From Shewanella saliphila (GTDB taxonomy: Bacteria; Pseudomonadota; Gammaproteobacteria; Enterobacterales; Shewanellaceae), in assembly GCF_014648295.1 (NCBI RefSeq), contig NZ_BMQV01000042.1, positions 1 through 41,839 of the forward strand: DNA of 41,839 nt, read 5' to 3'. The translations under genes and the position numbers were made by a program. A model generated the notes under the pieces. The model saw nothing but the letters and a program-made list of their open reading frames with translations, was not told the DNA's origin and ran no database searches. The number at the start of each line of letters is the position of its first letter. The first letter of the stretch is position 1. Positions 7,996-16,095 of this stretch are shown piece by piece.

Positions 7996-9000
7996 ATGAG
8001 TTTGAAAATTGCAGACAAGGTTTTACAGCGCATAAGCTTGGCGATTGGTGCCAGCCATATAAGTCAAATTGAACTGATACAACCTCTTTGGGGGGATTAC
8101 GGTTATTTATTTCGGGCTTATGTCAGTGGTATGCCTTTCCCATCTGTGATTGTTAAATACATCAATTTACCACAACCTTCATCTCACCCTCGCGGTTGGA
8201 ATACTTTGCTGTCGCATCAACGTAAATTGCACTCTTACCTCGTTGAAGTAAATTGGTATCAACACTATGCCAATAAACATACGCAGCCATTAACCCCTTT
8301 GCCCAAGTGTTTATATGTAGAACAACACAGCGATGAAACCTTATTAGTACTGCAAGATTTACACACAATTGGCTTTACCCAGGTCAAAACGACAGCCACC
8401 CCATCCCAAATAAAAGCCTGTTTATCTTGGTTAGCAAATTTTCATGCTCAATACATGCAAGTTACCCCAGAAGGGCTTTGGCCTGTGGGTACATATTGGC
8501 ATTTAGACACAAGACCAGACGAATTCGCGGCGTTAACTGATGGCCCATTAAAATCGGCAGCCAAACTGATTGACCAAACGTTAACGCAATGCCCATTTCA
8601 AACCCTGGTACATGGGGATGCTAAGTTAGCCAATTTTTGCTTCAGTGCAGACGATCGCGTTGCTGCTGTCGATTTTCAATATGTTGGCCAGGGCTGCGGT
8701 ATGAAAGATGTCATTATGCTGCTCAGTAGCACACTGAATTTTAATGAGTCAGAGGACACCATTAATGATTATCTCGAGCATTATTTTACTGCGTTAACAC
8801 AAGGACTTGTTAAGTTTAACCCACACATCAACTCGCAAGCGCTTGAGCAAGCTTGGCGGCCTTTATATTGTGTTGCGTGGGCTGATTTTCAACGTTTTGT
8901 GAAAGGTTGGAGTGTTGAACACGTTAAAATAAATGCTTATACCGAAGCGCTCACCACTCAAGCCATTAAACAACTTACCACGCCTCACTCTGGTCAGTAA
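7996..9000 (+). CDS. APH/ecdysteroid-kinase-like phosphotransferase
   Basis: A 334-residue cytoplasmic kinase-fold protein of the aminoglycoside phosphotransferase/CHK-kinase-like group. The small lobe has VIVKYI (candidate ATP Lys54) and a helix Glu near 84. The catalytic loop LVHGDAKLANF (206-214, His206, Asp208, Asn213) and the metal-binding AAVDFQYVG (Asp226) are intact, so it is probably catalytically competent. The substrate is unknown: this group includes choline, homoserine and small-molecule kinases as well as drug-modifying enzymes, and nothing points to antibiotic resistance. AAGGA abuts the ATG at 7996 directly, whereas the in-frame TTG at 8002 would have a 6-nt spacing, so translation may begin two codons later. 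Confidence 0.8.
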   Translation: MSLKIADKVLQRISLAIGASHISQIELIQPLWGDYGYLFRAYVSGMPFPSVIVKYINLPQPSSHPRGWNTLLSHQRKLHSYLVEVNWYQHYANKHTQPLTPLPKCLYVEQHSDETLLVLQDLHTIGFTQVKTTATPSQIKACLSWLANFHAQYMQVTPEGLWPVGTYWHLDTRPDEFAALTDGPLKSAAKLIDQTLTQCPFQTLVHGDAKLANFCFSADDRVAAVDFQYVGQGCGMKDVIMLLSSTLNFNESEDTINDYLEHYFTALTQGLVKFNPHINSQALEQAWRPLYCVAWADFQRFVKGWSVEHVKINAYTEALTTQAIKQLTTPHSGQ

Positions 9001-9213
9001 TTAAGCAGTTAATCATTGATCGCCTGCGGTCATTGGCTAAGGTGATTGTTGACGACTACAGTTTATAACTATCTAACTATCGATTAAAACAGCCTGTGTA
9101 TTGGCTGCCAGCAAACTATCTCGTCTGAACATGCCGTGCTCTCATAGTGATAAGTACCAATAAACCATTATCGATAATGCACGGCGACCAAACTAGGCGC
9201 TAGGAAAGTATTT

Positions 9214-10365
9214 ATGGAAAGCCCATTTACCTATATTTTAATCACCTTGTTTTTTTCGAGTATTTTACTGTCGATTATTTTTTTCATGACCTGGCAAACC
9301 ATGGGCAGGCAAAAGTATGCCTTGATGTTTTCATTGTCTTTTTTAGCCTCTACGGCCCTTTGGGCCAACACCATATTTAAAAGCCTATTTCTGTCGCACA
9401 ATTTGTATTGGATGATGGGTTGTACCCTGTCGATGCTGTCTGTCGTGCTGGGTACCAAGGGGCATTGTTTACGCACTAAAACGCCTATTCCCACTTCAGC
9501 CTTATTGAGTTTGGGAGGGGTGGGTGTCGCGCTAACCTTTTACTTTACCTATATTGATCCCTTCATTGGCATGCAGATGTCACTGTATTTGTTTGTTGAT
9601 GTGATATTTCTACTCATTACCAGTGTCGTCATCATTAGACATCGTACAAAATCTCGCCCGGCTGAAATCGGCACTTCGGTGATGCATTTTGTGTTTGCGA
9701 TAAGTTTGTTTATTGCTGCCAGTATTGCCTTATCGCAAGGACGCAATATGGATGTTGAACTCATAAAACTATATTCGATTGTTAATTTTACCGCCTTGCC
9801 TGCGGCGTATGTGGGCATGTCAGTATTTGTGATTTATATGTTGGCTTCTGATTTAGCTGAAGAAATGAAATTACTCGCCATGACAGATGTACTCACTAAC
9901 TGCTTAAATCGTCGTGGTTTTTATATCCAAGCAAAACAGAAAATGCACGAGTTACAAAAACAAGGCCAACATGTTTGTTTGATATATTGGGATATCGATA
10001 AATTTAAAACCATTAACGACCAATTTGGCCATGCCGGTGGCGACCAAGTATTAATGTCTATCAGCCAGTTAATTAAACAGAATATTAAAAAAGACGATTT
10101 AATGGCGCGGGTGGGAGGTGAAGAGTTTGTGATTTTAATCGGCCGCACATGCTGCGACGATGCGACAGATGTCGCTGAGCGATTACGCATTATGATCCAA
10201 AACACTCCCATACACTTTGATGAACAACGCATTCAGATTTCGGCAAGTTTTGGTGTGGTAGAACTAGGTGAAAAAGACATTTCAATTGAACAGGCGATTA
10301 ACCTTGCCGACAAAGCTCTTTATAAAGCCAAAAGCAGTGGCAGAAATAAAGTGGTGTTTAGCTAA
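9214..10365 (+). CDS. Membrane-bound GGDEF diguanylate cyclase
   Basis: A 383-residue protein with about six or seven N-terminal membrane spans (residues 5-210) and a C-terminal GGDEF domain (220-383). The active site reads RVGGEEF (GGEEF at 301-305), and DIDKFKTINDQFGHAGGD carries the metal/nucleotide residues. The position that would hold the RxxD inhibitory motif reads KKDD, so product inhibition may be weak or absent. There is no EAL domain. It should make c-di-GMP from two GTP in response to a signal sensed in or at the membrane. AGGAAAG 8 nt upstream of the ATG supports the start. It is monocistronic. Confidence 0.92.
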   Translation: MESPFTYILITLFFSSILLSIIFFMTWQTMGRQKYALMFSLSFLASTALWANTIFKSLFLSHNLYWMMGCTLSMLSVVLGTKGHCLRTKTPIPTSALLSLGGVGVALTFYFTYIDPFIGMQMSLYLFVDVIFLLITSVVIIRHRTKSRPAEIGTSVMHFVFAISLFIAASIALSQGRNMDVELIKLYSIVNFTALPAAYVGMSVFVIYMLASDLAEEMKLLAMTDVLTNCLNRRGFYIQAKQKMHELQKQGQHVCLIYWDIDKFKTINDQFGHAGGDQVLMSISQLIKQNIKKDDLMARVGGEEFVILIGRTCCDDATDVAERLRIMIQNTPIHFDEQRIQISASFGVVELGEKDISIEQAINLADKALYKAKSSGRNKVVFS

Positions 10366-10409
10366 GTTAACTCGCCCGAATTAGGGTTAAATTATTTTAG
10401 TGCAACAAG

Positions 10410-10916
10410 CTATTTTTCAACGTCTATTCTGACGTTATCGCTCAACGATTCTAACTGCGACAATAGCAACTCCATGGTGACATTTTCAGGTAATCGCAAC
10501 GTCAACTTGGCGCTGTAAACTGTTTTACCTAAACTGGTCACTTGCACCCGGTAGCATTCTTGATGATCAACACTAATTTCAAGGTCGTTCAAAATAGCAT
10601 TCATATCGTGGGTCAACCCTGAACGGTCGTTGCAATCTAATGTAAGCTTACACTCTGTCGAAAAGTGAATGGCTTGCTGCTCATACTCTGCATACACAAA
10701 AGTCAGCGCGGCAAATTGTTGCTCTAAAGCTTGCTTTAATGCTTGCTCTTTATCTCGATCGATCATCACACGCATCATAGCCACAAATTGGCCATCGAGC
10801 TTAATCACTTTACTGGTTTCCCAACTGGCCCCCATTTCGCGACTCACCTGGGCTAATGATTGCAGTAAATTAGGTTTTAGTGTGCCCAAAACTGTCGTAA
10901 TAAATTTATGTTGCAT
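10410..10916 (-). CDS. GcvR-like ACT-domain protein
   Basis: A 168-residue protein with two ACT-type regulatory domains: residues ~3-80 (FITTVLGTLKPNLLQSLAQVSREMGASW) and ~88-165 (LTLDCNDRSGLTHDMNAILNDLEISV). This arrangement matches GcvR, the glycine cleavage repressor accessory protein, and its unnamed paralogues. ACT domains usually bind amino acids or mediate protein contacts, and no DNA-binding domain is present. The start at 10916 is set by GGAGG 4 nt upstream. No gcv genes are nearby, so a GcvR role cannot be asserted. Confidence 0.75.
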   Translation of the reverse strand: MQHKFITTVLGTLKPNLLQSLAQVSREMGASWETSKVIKLDGQFVAMMRVMIDRDKEQALKQALEQQFAALTFVYAEYEQQAIHFSTECKLTLDCNDRSGLTHDMNAILNDLEISVDHQECYRVQVTSLGKTVYSAKLTLRLPENVTMELLLSQLESLSDNVRIDVEK

Positions 10917-11148
10917 ATAACCTCCGATGATCAAAATTCCCGTATAACGCAGGTTTATTCCATTTTTAGCTCATTGTAAAACCAGACTAACTGGCCCGAT
11001 AAAATACGTCTGTGCCCTAGAACACAAATGAATAAAATACATACAGCACAAAGCGTAAATCATGATGGAATATTTAAATAAGGCAGTAAGTTTGATGACA
11101 AAATAAAACAGCTTGAATGTATGCGGTTTGCCGTTAAAGCGATTAAAT

Positions 11149-11346
11149 TAACCAGAGCTAGGGATAAAGAATGAACTTATGCTATTTAAAATCAACATGT
11201 TACCCCTTCTCACTTTCAAGCTTGTCATTTGTTCTGCTAACAAGGCGAATTGACGCGTCAATAGCTAGCCTATTGTAAGTCGATTCAACGCAGTTAGCAG
11301 GGCAAAGGGCTGTTTGAAAGGCGTTTATTATCTCGAGCTCAGGTTA
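11149..11346 (+). repeat. 198-bp MITE-like element, copy A
   Basis: Bounded by imperfect terminal inverted repeats of the form TAACC(T/A)GAG...CTCAGGTTA and matching, without gaps, the reverse complement of 38356-38553 (about 11 differences in 198 bp by eye). The ends carry TA, consistent with TA target duplication. Inside are CTGCTAAC/GTTAGCAG arms and a TTGACGCGTCAA palindrome, so the transcript could fold. It encodes no protein. It is probably a non-autonomous element moved by a transposase encoded elsewhere. Confidence 0.8.
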
Positions 11347-11482
11347 AATTACACAAAAAAATACACTAATGACGCTTTTTGCAAGCGGCTGCAAACTTAC
11401 TCTTTTAATGCCACTCGTGTCACAAATTGTCCATCATACCGCTAAGTATAGTCTCGCTAACTGAGGGTGACCTGCTGGGGTT

Positions 11483-11498
11483 TATGAAAAAGATCACA
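11483..11498. promoter_or_regulatory. CRP-like site upstream of satP
   Basis: TATGA-AAAAGA-TCACA differs at one core position from TGTGA-N6-TCACA. It lies about 280 bp upstream of satP. Acetate transporter genes are commonly under CRP control, which makes the site plausible, but the distance implies a long leader. Confidence 0.4.
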
Positions 11499-11781
11499 TC
11501 AATGCATGCCAGTTGAGCCATGTCACATACTCATAGTTAGTCTTTGTATCTATATGAATTTTAATAACTTATTAACACTGATACTCATCTCAAAATCAGC
11601 ACCTCAAAAAAATCAACACTAAGCCATTGTTTTAAAATGATAATATTCGACTTTTTTGTTTTTGCCCATATACCCATTACGGCTTATTGCTACCCGGGTG
11701 GGGTTTCTCTAAAATGCGCGCCTTACCCAATAGGGGTACCGATTAACTTTCAGTTGTTGAACTTTTCCATAAGGGATCACG

Positions 11782-12411
11782 ATGTCTACAAAATTTGCGA
11801 ATCCAGCTCCATTAGGGCTAATGGGCTTTGGCATGACCACCATACTGCTTAATATTCACAATGCTGGCTACTTTCCAATTGATTCGATGATCCTTGCAAT
11901 GGGGATTTTTTACGGTGGTATTGGCCAGGTTATCGTGGGCATGATGTGCTTTATGCGCGGTGATACTTTTGGTACTACCGCATTTACCTCATACGGCTTA
12001 TTTTGGTTAACCTTAGTTGGGCTAATTTTGATGCCAAACATGGGCGTTGCAGCAAGCCCTGCACACTTTATGGGCTGGTATTTAACATTATGGGGCACAT
12101 TTACCGCCTTTATGTTTGTGGGCTCGTTACGCTACCCACGCGCTAAACAATTTGTCTTTGCCTCATTAACCGTATTATTTTTCTTATTGGCTGTACGCGA
12201 TTTTACTGGCAATGAATTAATCGGCACGATTGCCGGTTTTGAAGGCATTATTTGTGGTGCTAGTGCAATTTACTTCGCCATGGCACAGGTGCTTAACGTT
12301 GAATATGGCCGCACTATTTTACCCGTAGGTGAGTTAACTAAAGTTAACGCTGATGTTAAGCCACTGCAGGTTGAAGCTGAGCCAGTGACACTGCACTCAG
12401 TTAACGCATAA
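11782..12411 (+). CDS. satP: SatP/YaaH-type acetate-succinate transporter
   Basis: A 209-residue inner-membrane protein of the AceTr (GPR1/FUN34/YaaH) family. The N-terminal signature ANPAPLGLMGFGMTTILL (residues 6-23) is the family hallmark, and six membrane spans follow. It mediates proton-coupled uptake of acetate and related small carboxylates. AAGGGA 6 nt upstream supports the start. A hydrophilic tail of about 25 residues extends beyond the last span. It is a single-gene unit ended by the terminator at 12461-12500. Confidence 0.93.
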   Translation: MSTKFANPAPLGLMGFGMTTILLNIHNAGYFPIDSMILAMGIFYGGIGQVIVGMMCFMRGDTFGTTAFTSYGLFWLTLVGLILMPNMGVAASPAHFMGWYLTLWGTFTAFMFVGSLRYPRAKQFVFASLTVLFFLLAVRDFTGNELIGTIAGFEGIICGASAIYFAMAQVLNVEYGRTILPVGELTKVNADVKPLQVEAEPVTLHSVNA

Positions 12412-12460
12412 GCATTGGCAACATTAATCATCACTTTGTCATAAGCTAAATTTAAGTCAC

Positions 12461-12500
12461 AAAAAGGCCGATGCATAAATTGCATCGGCCTTTTTGTTTT
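12461..12500. terminator. Bidirectional terminator
   Basis: The perfect 15-bp stem AAAAAGGCCGATGCA/TGCATCGGCCTTTTT (12461-12475 with 12481-12495) has T-runs on both strands, between the convergent satP and membrane-partner genes. Confidence 0.9.
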
Positions 12501-12501
12501 A

Positions 12502-13023
12502 TTATTGATTGACTAAACGGCAGCCACAAACAGTATTACTGGGCTGAAATAATACTACTGCATAGTCTTTGGTTTCATCACGCTCAAGCACCTGGACACT
12601 TAACGAGTGCATACCACTTTGATTAAGATTAAGGCCACTAATATAAGATAAATATTCATAGTGTGCTGGTGTACTTTGGCCATTTTTACCAGTGTATTCT
12701 TGTTTTGTCGTCACTGAAACATCAAACATTTGCCGCTCTGTATCGACTTTATTAACCTTACCCGCCATCGCTAAAGTACCCACCGAGTTGCCCTCTAGGT
12801 CATAATACCGATAATTAATTTGGGCTAAACCATCTTTAGATACAAGATCGACCAGCAGATAGTGATCACTTTCTGAGCCAGTCGCACCATGATTAAACAA
12901 TTCAGAACTGCAACTTAACATAAAGTTAGTCGGCTTGGAGGTGAGCGAGTAAATCGTACCCACACTACCTAATAGGCATAAAAGAATCACAATATTGATG
13001 ACCCATAACCCTTTTCTCGTCAT
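12502..13023 (-). CDS. Small membrane-anchored partner of a ToxR-type regulator (FidL/YqeJ-like)
   Basis: A 173-residue protein with one N-terminal membrane segment (residues ~7-27) and a periplasmic domain starting near MLSCSSEL. Cys38 and a C-terminal VCGC pair (near 165-167) could form disulfides. It begins 2 bp after the stop of the wHTH membrane regulator, and its ribosome-binding site AGGAGG lies inside the regulator's last codons, so translation is probably coupled. Genes of this size behind ToxR/CadC-type regulators (ToxS, YqeJ, FidL-like proteins) modulate or stabilise the regulator in the periplasm. The role here is inferred from position and layout, not from clear homology. Confidence 0.6.
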   Translation of the reverse strand: MTRKGLWVINIVILLCLLGSVGTIYSLTSKPTNFMLSCSSELFNHGATGSESDHYLLVDLVSKDGLAQINYRYYDLEGNSVGTLAMAGKVNKVDTERQMFDVSVTTKQEYTGKNGQSTPAHYEYLSYISGLNLNQSGMHSLSVQVLERDETKDYAVVLFQPSNTVCGCRLVNQ

Positions 13024-13025
13024 GC

Positions 13026-13823
13026 TTAGCCTCCTTGCAGCTGATTAGATGGCGCGACACGACCATTTGAGGTACTACAAATATTCAATTGTGCTAACCA
13101 CTGTGGGGTCAAAAATTGCTTGGGTTGACGCAAATCGCTTATTTTTAAATTACGGATAAGAGACTGACCAAAATGATCGCCCCTCAGGGTAATATTAAGC
13201 ACTTGCTTGTCATGCGATAACGATAAAAATACTCTGCTCCATATTGTTACCGTACACTGTTGTAAGCTTTGCACTAACTGCTGCGCTTGAGCTATGAGCA
13301 ATTCATTATTGGTGTTTGAAAGCGAGTATAAAATCACATCCACTTGCTGTTCAGATTTAAGGGTAACCGTCTCCACACTCAATGGAAGTACAGGGTTAAC
13401 GGTATGGCGTTGTTGGTTAAACCACCATAGGCCCGCTAACAGCAGTGCGACCAATACAATGACCATTAGTAATACCTGTTGCAGCCGTATAAACGGGGCC
13501 GACCATGTACTAGTGGTTTCTTTACGCGCACGATGAGCCCTGAGCATATAGCCCTGCCCTTTAACGGTTTCAATTAGGCTTTCATATTGCGGCCCAAGAA
13601 ATGAGCGCAAGGTAAAAATAGCTCTTGCTACCGAGGCAGAACTTAAATGAGAATCGTCTTCGTGGCCTGACTCCAGCAAGGACTTGGCAACAACGTTACC
13701 TTGATACTCCACCAACAAACTCAGCACGTGCAACTCGGCGCGAGGTAAATGCCAAACAACGTCTGTGTCCTGGTTAATCAAATCTCCCTTGCCGATATCA
13801 AACCTACAATGGCCTAATAGCAT
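13026..13823 (-). CDS. ToxR/CadC-type membrane-bound winged-helix regulator
   Basis: A 265-residue protein. Residues ~1-100 form an OmpR/PhoB-type winged helix (ELHVLSLLVEYQGNVV; SVARAIFTLRSFLG; LIETVKGQGYML). One membrane span follows at ~115-137 (VLLMVIVLVALLLAGLWWF), then a periplasmic domain of about 125 residues with two Cys (in QQCTV and NICSTSN) that could form a redox-sensitive disulfide. This is the CadC/ToxR one-component plan, without a receiver domain. It is divergent from the split-Soret cytochrome gene across a 459-bp spacer, which makes that operon the obvious candidate target. GAGG lies 10 nt upstream of the start. Confidence 0.85.
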   Translation of the reverse strand: MLLGHCRFDIGKGDLINQDTDVVWHLPRAELHVLSLLVEYQGNVVAKSLLESGHEDDSHLSSASVARAIFTLRSFLGPQYESLIETVKGQGYMLRAHRARKETTSTWSAPFIRLQQVLLMVIVLVALLLAGLWWFNQQRHTVNPVLPLSVETVTLKSEQQVDVILYSLSNTNNELLIAQAQQLVQSLQQCTVTIWSRVFLSLSHDKQVLNITLRGDHFGQSLIRNLKISDLRQPKQFLTPQWLAQLNICSTSNGRVAPSNQLQGG

Positions 13824-13962
13824 TTTTTGACCGCCTCAATATATGACTCAAATTACGACTGTTAAAGTGTATGCAAAAAATCTGATGAATTCTGTGATCC
13901 TGTTATCTAAGCGCTTTATTCCTTAACAAAAGTAAGCGTTTAATTTTACAATCTTATAGATG

Positions 13963-13979
13963 CGTGAGAATGATCACAC
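13963..13979. promoter_or_regulatory. CRP-like site 1 upstream of the cytochrome operon
   Basis: GTGA-GAATGA-TCACA matches the CRP core GTGA-N6-TCAC exactly. In Shewanella CRP is a main activator of anaerobic respiration genes. The site is about 310 bp before the cytochrome start codon. Confidence 0.5.
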
Positions 13980-14040
13980 CATTTCATGATTTTAAAGTTG
14001 CGGTATTCGGCAATAAATATGCATAAATGCCATAAATAAG

Positions 14041-14054
14041 GTGACTTAAATCAC
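14041..14054. promoter_or_regulatory. CRP-like site 2 upstream of the cytochrome operon
   Basis: GTGA-CTTAAA-TCAC is again an exact core match, about 235 bp before the cytochrome start codon and 77 bp from site 1. Confidence 0.5.
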
Positions 14055-14282
14055 GTTACAGCGTCATTTTATGCAAATGAACTCTCAATAAATCGATTTC
14101 AATAATGCTAAAACTGCAATTTTCAATCGAGTATTTTTATCTGCTTTGAATCACATCATTAATAACTCCATCGCTTATCGTTATACCCAACAAGTTGCCA
14201 AGCATAGTTTGCTAACAACACCAAACTCCCAACATTAATGATTGGGATTGATAAAAAAACGATGAGTAAAAGGGTGATTATT

Positions 14283-15104
14283 ATGAGCATAAACAGACGT
14301 CAAGCTTTGACACAAATTATTGGTATAAGCACCGCCGCTGCTGGGGCGACTTTAATGGGCACGTCGGCTTTTGCAGCGACAGACACTGACGGAAATTACC
14401 GTTTAGAGTTAGGGGAAAAACTAAAATACGCACCACTCGATGCTATGGCAACCGCCAAACTCGCTTATGAAACTGGTGGTGGCTGTATGCACCAGGTATT
14501 CCACGCCATTATTACTATGCTTGCGGCATCTGACAGTGCTGACGCGTCTAAATTTGCCACTATCCCTACTGCATTAGCGGGTTATGGTTGGGCAGGTGTT
14601 GTGGGTCAAGGTACTCTTTGCGGTAACTTAAATGCTTCTGGCATGTTGATTAATATTCTTGATGATATTAACGGTCAAAACAGCTCAATTATTGGCGCAT
14701 CGTTCCGTTACTATGAAACGACGGATCTTCCATTGTCTTCAGATGAATTTGTTGCTGGTATTGGTTCAACAGAAGCAAAATCACTTGAAGTAGGCGCAAC
14801 CTCAATTGCCAATAGCCCATTGTGCCACTCTTCTATCAGTAACTGGTCAGCCGCATCAGGCAAAGAGTTTGCGTTGAAAGGTGAACGCTGCAAACGTCTG
14901 TCAGCTAGTATGGCTTACTACATTGTTGAGTTACTTAACCGCGCTTATGCTGGTGAAGATATTTCACTATTAGAAATCGCAACACCATCAACTGAAGCGC
15001 AAGCATGTCAGTCTTGTCATGGCGTAAGTTCAACTATGGGCTCTGCTGCCAGCGTTAAAACCGATATGGAATGTACCACTTGCCATACAGGACATTTCAA
15101 TTAA
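14283..15104 (+). CDS. Tat-exported split-Soret-type dihaem cytochrome c (C_GCAxxG_C_C family)
   Basis: A 273-residue precursor. It opens with a twin-arginine signal (INRRQAL, then a hydrophobic stretch to SAFA at ~31), which fixes the ATG at 14283 rather than upstream in-frame codons. The mature N-terminal part has GGGCMHQVFHAI (Cys68), TLCGN (Cys113), PLCHSS (Cys181) and ERCKRL (Cys203), the spaced-Cys pattern of the C_GCAxxG_C_C/split-Soret family. Two haem c motifs, CQSCH (242-246) and CTTCH (264-268), close the protein. It should be a periplasmic electron carrier or redox enzyme. Tat export is unusual for a c-type cytochrome. The gene overlying a lipoprotein follows after 10 bp. Confidence 0.8.
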   Translation: MSINRRQALTQIIGISTAAAGATLMGTSAFAATDTDGNYRLELGEKLKYAPLDAMATAKLAYETGGGCMHQVFHAIITMLAASDSADASKFATIPTALAGYGWAGVVGQGTLCGNLNASGMLINILDDINGQNSSIIGASFRYYETTDLPLSSDEFVAGIGSTEAKSLEVGATSIANSPLCHSSISNWSAASGKEFALKGERCKRLSASMAYYIVELLNRAYAGEDISLLEIATPSTEAQACQSCHGVSSTMGSAASVKTDMECTTCHTGHFN

Positions 15105-15114
15105 GGAGCGCATT

Positions 15115-15672
15115 ATGAAGATCAAATATCTTAGCGCCATTTTAGCCAGTAGTTTGCTAATTTTTGGTTGTGGTAGCGACAACGATGATGAAGATACCAT
15201 TGTTGATGATACACCGGTTGTGGTTGTGCCACCTGTGGTAGTCGATCCTGTGAGTGAAGCCGTTGATGTTAATGAAGCAACTGATATCTCAATGCAACTT
15301 GACTCATTTGATGCGGCAACAGGGGCATTAACATTCACTTTAAGCAATGCTGATGGTAAAGCCATTACCAATGCTAGCGAGTATGAGATTGTGTATTTTG
15401 GGTTTCCTGACCCAGCGTCACCGTCAACCAAGGCAAAAGCATGGAAACGTTGGCATGTATCTCAAAGCTTTGGCTGTGATCAAACCGATGCTGAAAATTG
15501 TGCGGGCTTATTAGAAGAAACCGATACCGAAGGTCAATATACCTTTAATGCTATTGATTTAGACCTAGAAAGCAAAGCCGCTGCAGGCGCTGTTGAAGTG
15601 TTCAAAGTGGCAGTACAAATTCATGGTTCAAATGTCAGTAATGAAATCACCCTGATTGCTGCCGATGAATGA
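15115..15672 (+). CDS. Lipoprotein co-operonic with the split-Soret cytochrome; possible MtrC/OmcA domain-I-like fold
   Basis: A 185-residue lipoprotein (LLIFGCGS, Cys19), followed by an acidic, Val/Pro-rich linker (residues 22-60). The folded part (QLDSFDAATGALTFTLSNADG, then KAWKRWHVSQSFGC, then TEGQYTFNAIDL) recalls the N-terminal beta domain of OmcA/MtrC-family outer-membrane decahaem cytochromes. It has no CXXCH and hence no haem. Cys residues in FGCDQ and ENCAG may pair. It begins 10 bp after the cytochrome stop with AAGGAG well placed, so the two are one operon. It could dock the soluble cytochrome to the outer membrane. The domain resemblance is my own pattern judgement and only moderately sure. 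Confidence 0.6.
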   Translation: MKIKYLSAILASSLLIFGCGSDNDDEDTIVDDTPVVVVPPVVVDPVSEAVDVNEATDISMQLDSFDAATGALTFTLSNADGKAITNASEYEIVYFGFPDPASPSTKAKAWKRWHVSQSFGCDQTDAENCAGLLEETDTEGQYTFNAIDLDLESKAAAGAVEVFKVAVQIHGSNVSNEITLIAADE

Positions 15673-15685
15673 TGACTTCCCCCAC

Positions 15686-15722
15686 CCTAGTAAGGGTTAT
15701 AGCTAGTTCCCCCTTTACTAGG
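15686..15722. other. Hairpin without T-run downstream of the lipoprotein gene
   Basis: Arms CCTAGTAAGGG and CCCTTTACTAGG pair across a 14-nt loop just after the lipoprotein stop. No T-run follows, so it may be a 3' stabiliser rather than a terminator. Confidence 0.4.
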
Positions 15723-15732
15723 TAATGGCCTC

Positions 15733-15766
15733 AAGCCGCAGGGTCGATGCTGCGGCTTCTTTTTTA
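15733..15766 (+). terminator. Terminator of the cytochrome operon
   Basis: The stem AAGCCGCAG/CTGCGGCTT is followed by CTTTTTT on the plus strand. Confidence 0.85.
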
Positions 15767-15784
15767 AAATATAATACTAATCCC

Positions 15785-15814
15785 AAAAAAGGGCCTCATC
15801 ATTGAGGCCCTTTT
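15785..15814. terminator. Second terminator-like hairpin
   Basis: The perfect stem AAAAGGGCCTC/GAGGCCCTTTT with a 6-nt loop has T/A runs on both sides, so it can act on both strands, including leftward transcripts that have crossed the MITE-like element. Confidence 0.75.
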
Positions 15815-15819
15815 CTATA

Positions 15820-16084
15820 TATACCCAATCAACTTGAAGATACGTGTTTCAGAGCTTCACCGTGTTTTCAATACTAGGCGCGTTAATGCGGTAATGTAGG
15901 TACCTTATAAATTAACGCAACAACGTAGTGGGAACACGGTGAAACTCCCAAAGGGCAAGTTTTACACGCGTTTATGCTGTGTTATTGATTTTGGAAAGGG
16001 AACACCATTACCCGCAATCAATGCCTTGCCTAAACGCGTGTAAATTCTTGCTGAAATCGAGCATCTTCAGGTTGTTTGGGTATA
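15820..16084. repeat. 265-bp MITE-like element with nested hairpins
   Basis: Terminal inverted repeats start TATACCCAATCAACTTGA and end as the near complement ...CAGGTTGTTTGGGTATA. This TIR type recurs in small non-autonomous elements of Vibrio, Shewanella and relatives. Internally, TTCACCGTGTT pairs with AACACGGTGAA, GCGTTAAT with ATTAACGC, and TTTACACGCGTTTA with TAAACGCGTGTAAA, giving several nested hairpins. It codes for nothing. It ends 12 bp from the stop codon of the peptidase gene. Confidence 0.75.
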
Positions 16085-16095
16085 CATCTAAAATA

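Larger units (their letters stand above)
10917..11781. other. Long gene-free region holding a MITE-like element and the satP leader
   Basis: 865 bp without a supported gene. It contains the 198-bp repeat element (11149-11346), a CRP-like site (11483-11498), T-rich stretches and a GC-richer patch at 11680-11745 (CTACCCGGGTGG and GGGGTACC) just before satP. Short frames here look like chance. Confidence 0.6.
13824..14282. other. Regulatory spacer between regulator and cytochrome operon
   Basis: 459 bp, AT-rich, without a gene. It carries two CRP-like sites (13963-13979 and 14041-14054) and a further TCACATCA half-site near 14150. Operators for the membrane regulator are expected here but I cannot define a motif. 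Confidence 0.5.

Noticed and set aside
7996..9000. Aminoglycoside resistance gene
   Set aside because: Only the general kinase fold is shared; sequence and chromosomal context fit the broad APH/CHK-like group with unknown substrate.
10410..10916. Calling this gene gcvR outright
   Set aside because: Two ACT domains fit, but paralogues exist and no glycine cleavage genes are nearby.
11637..11852. 71-codon plus-strand frame before satP
   Set aside because: Overlaps the satP start in another frame, has no ribosome-binding site and low-complexity, non-protein-like composition.
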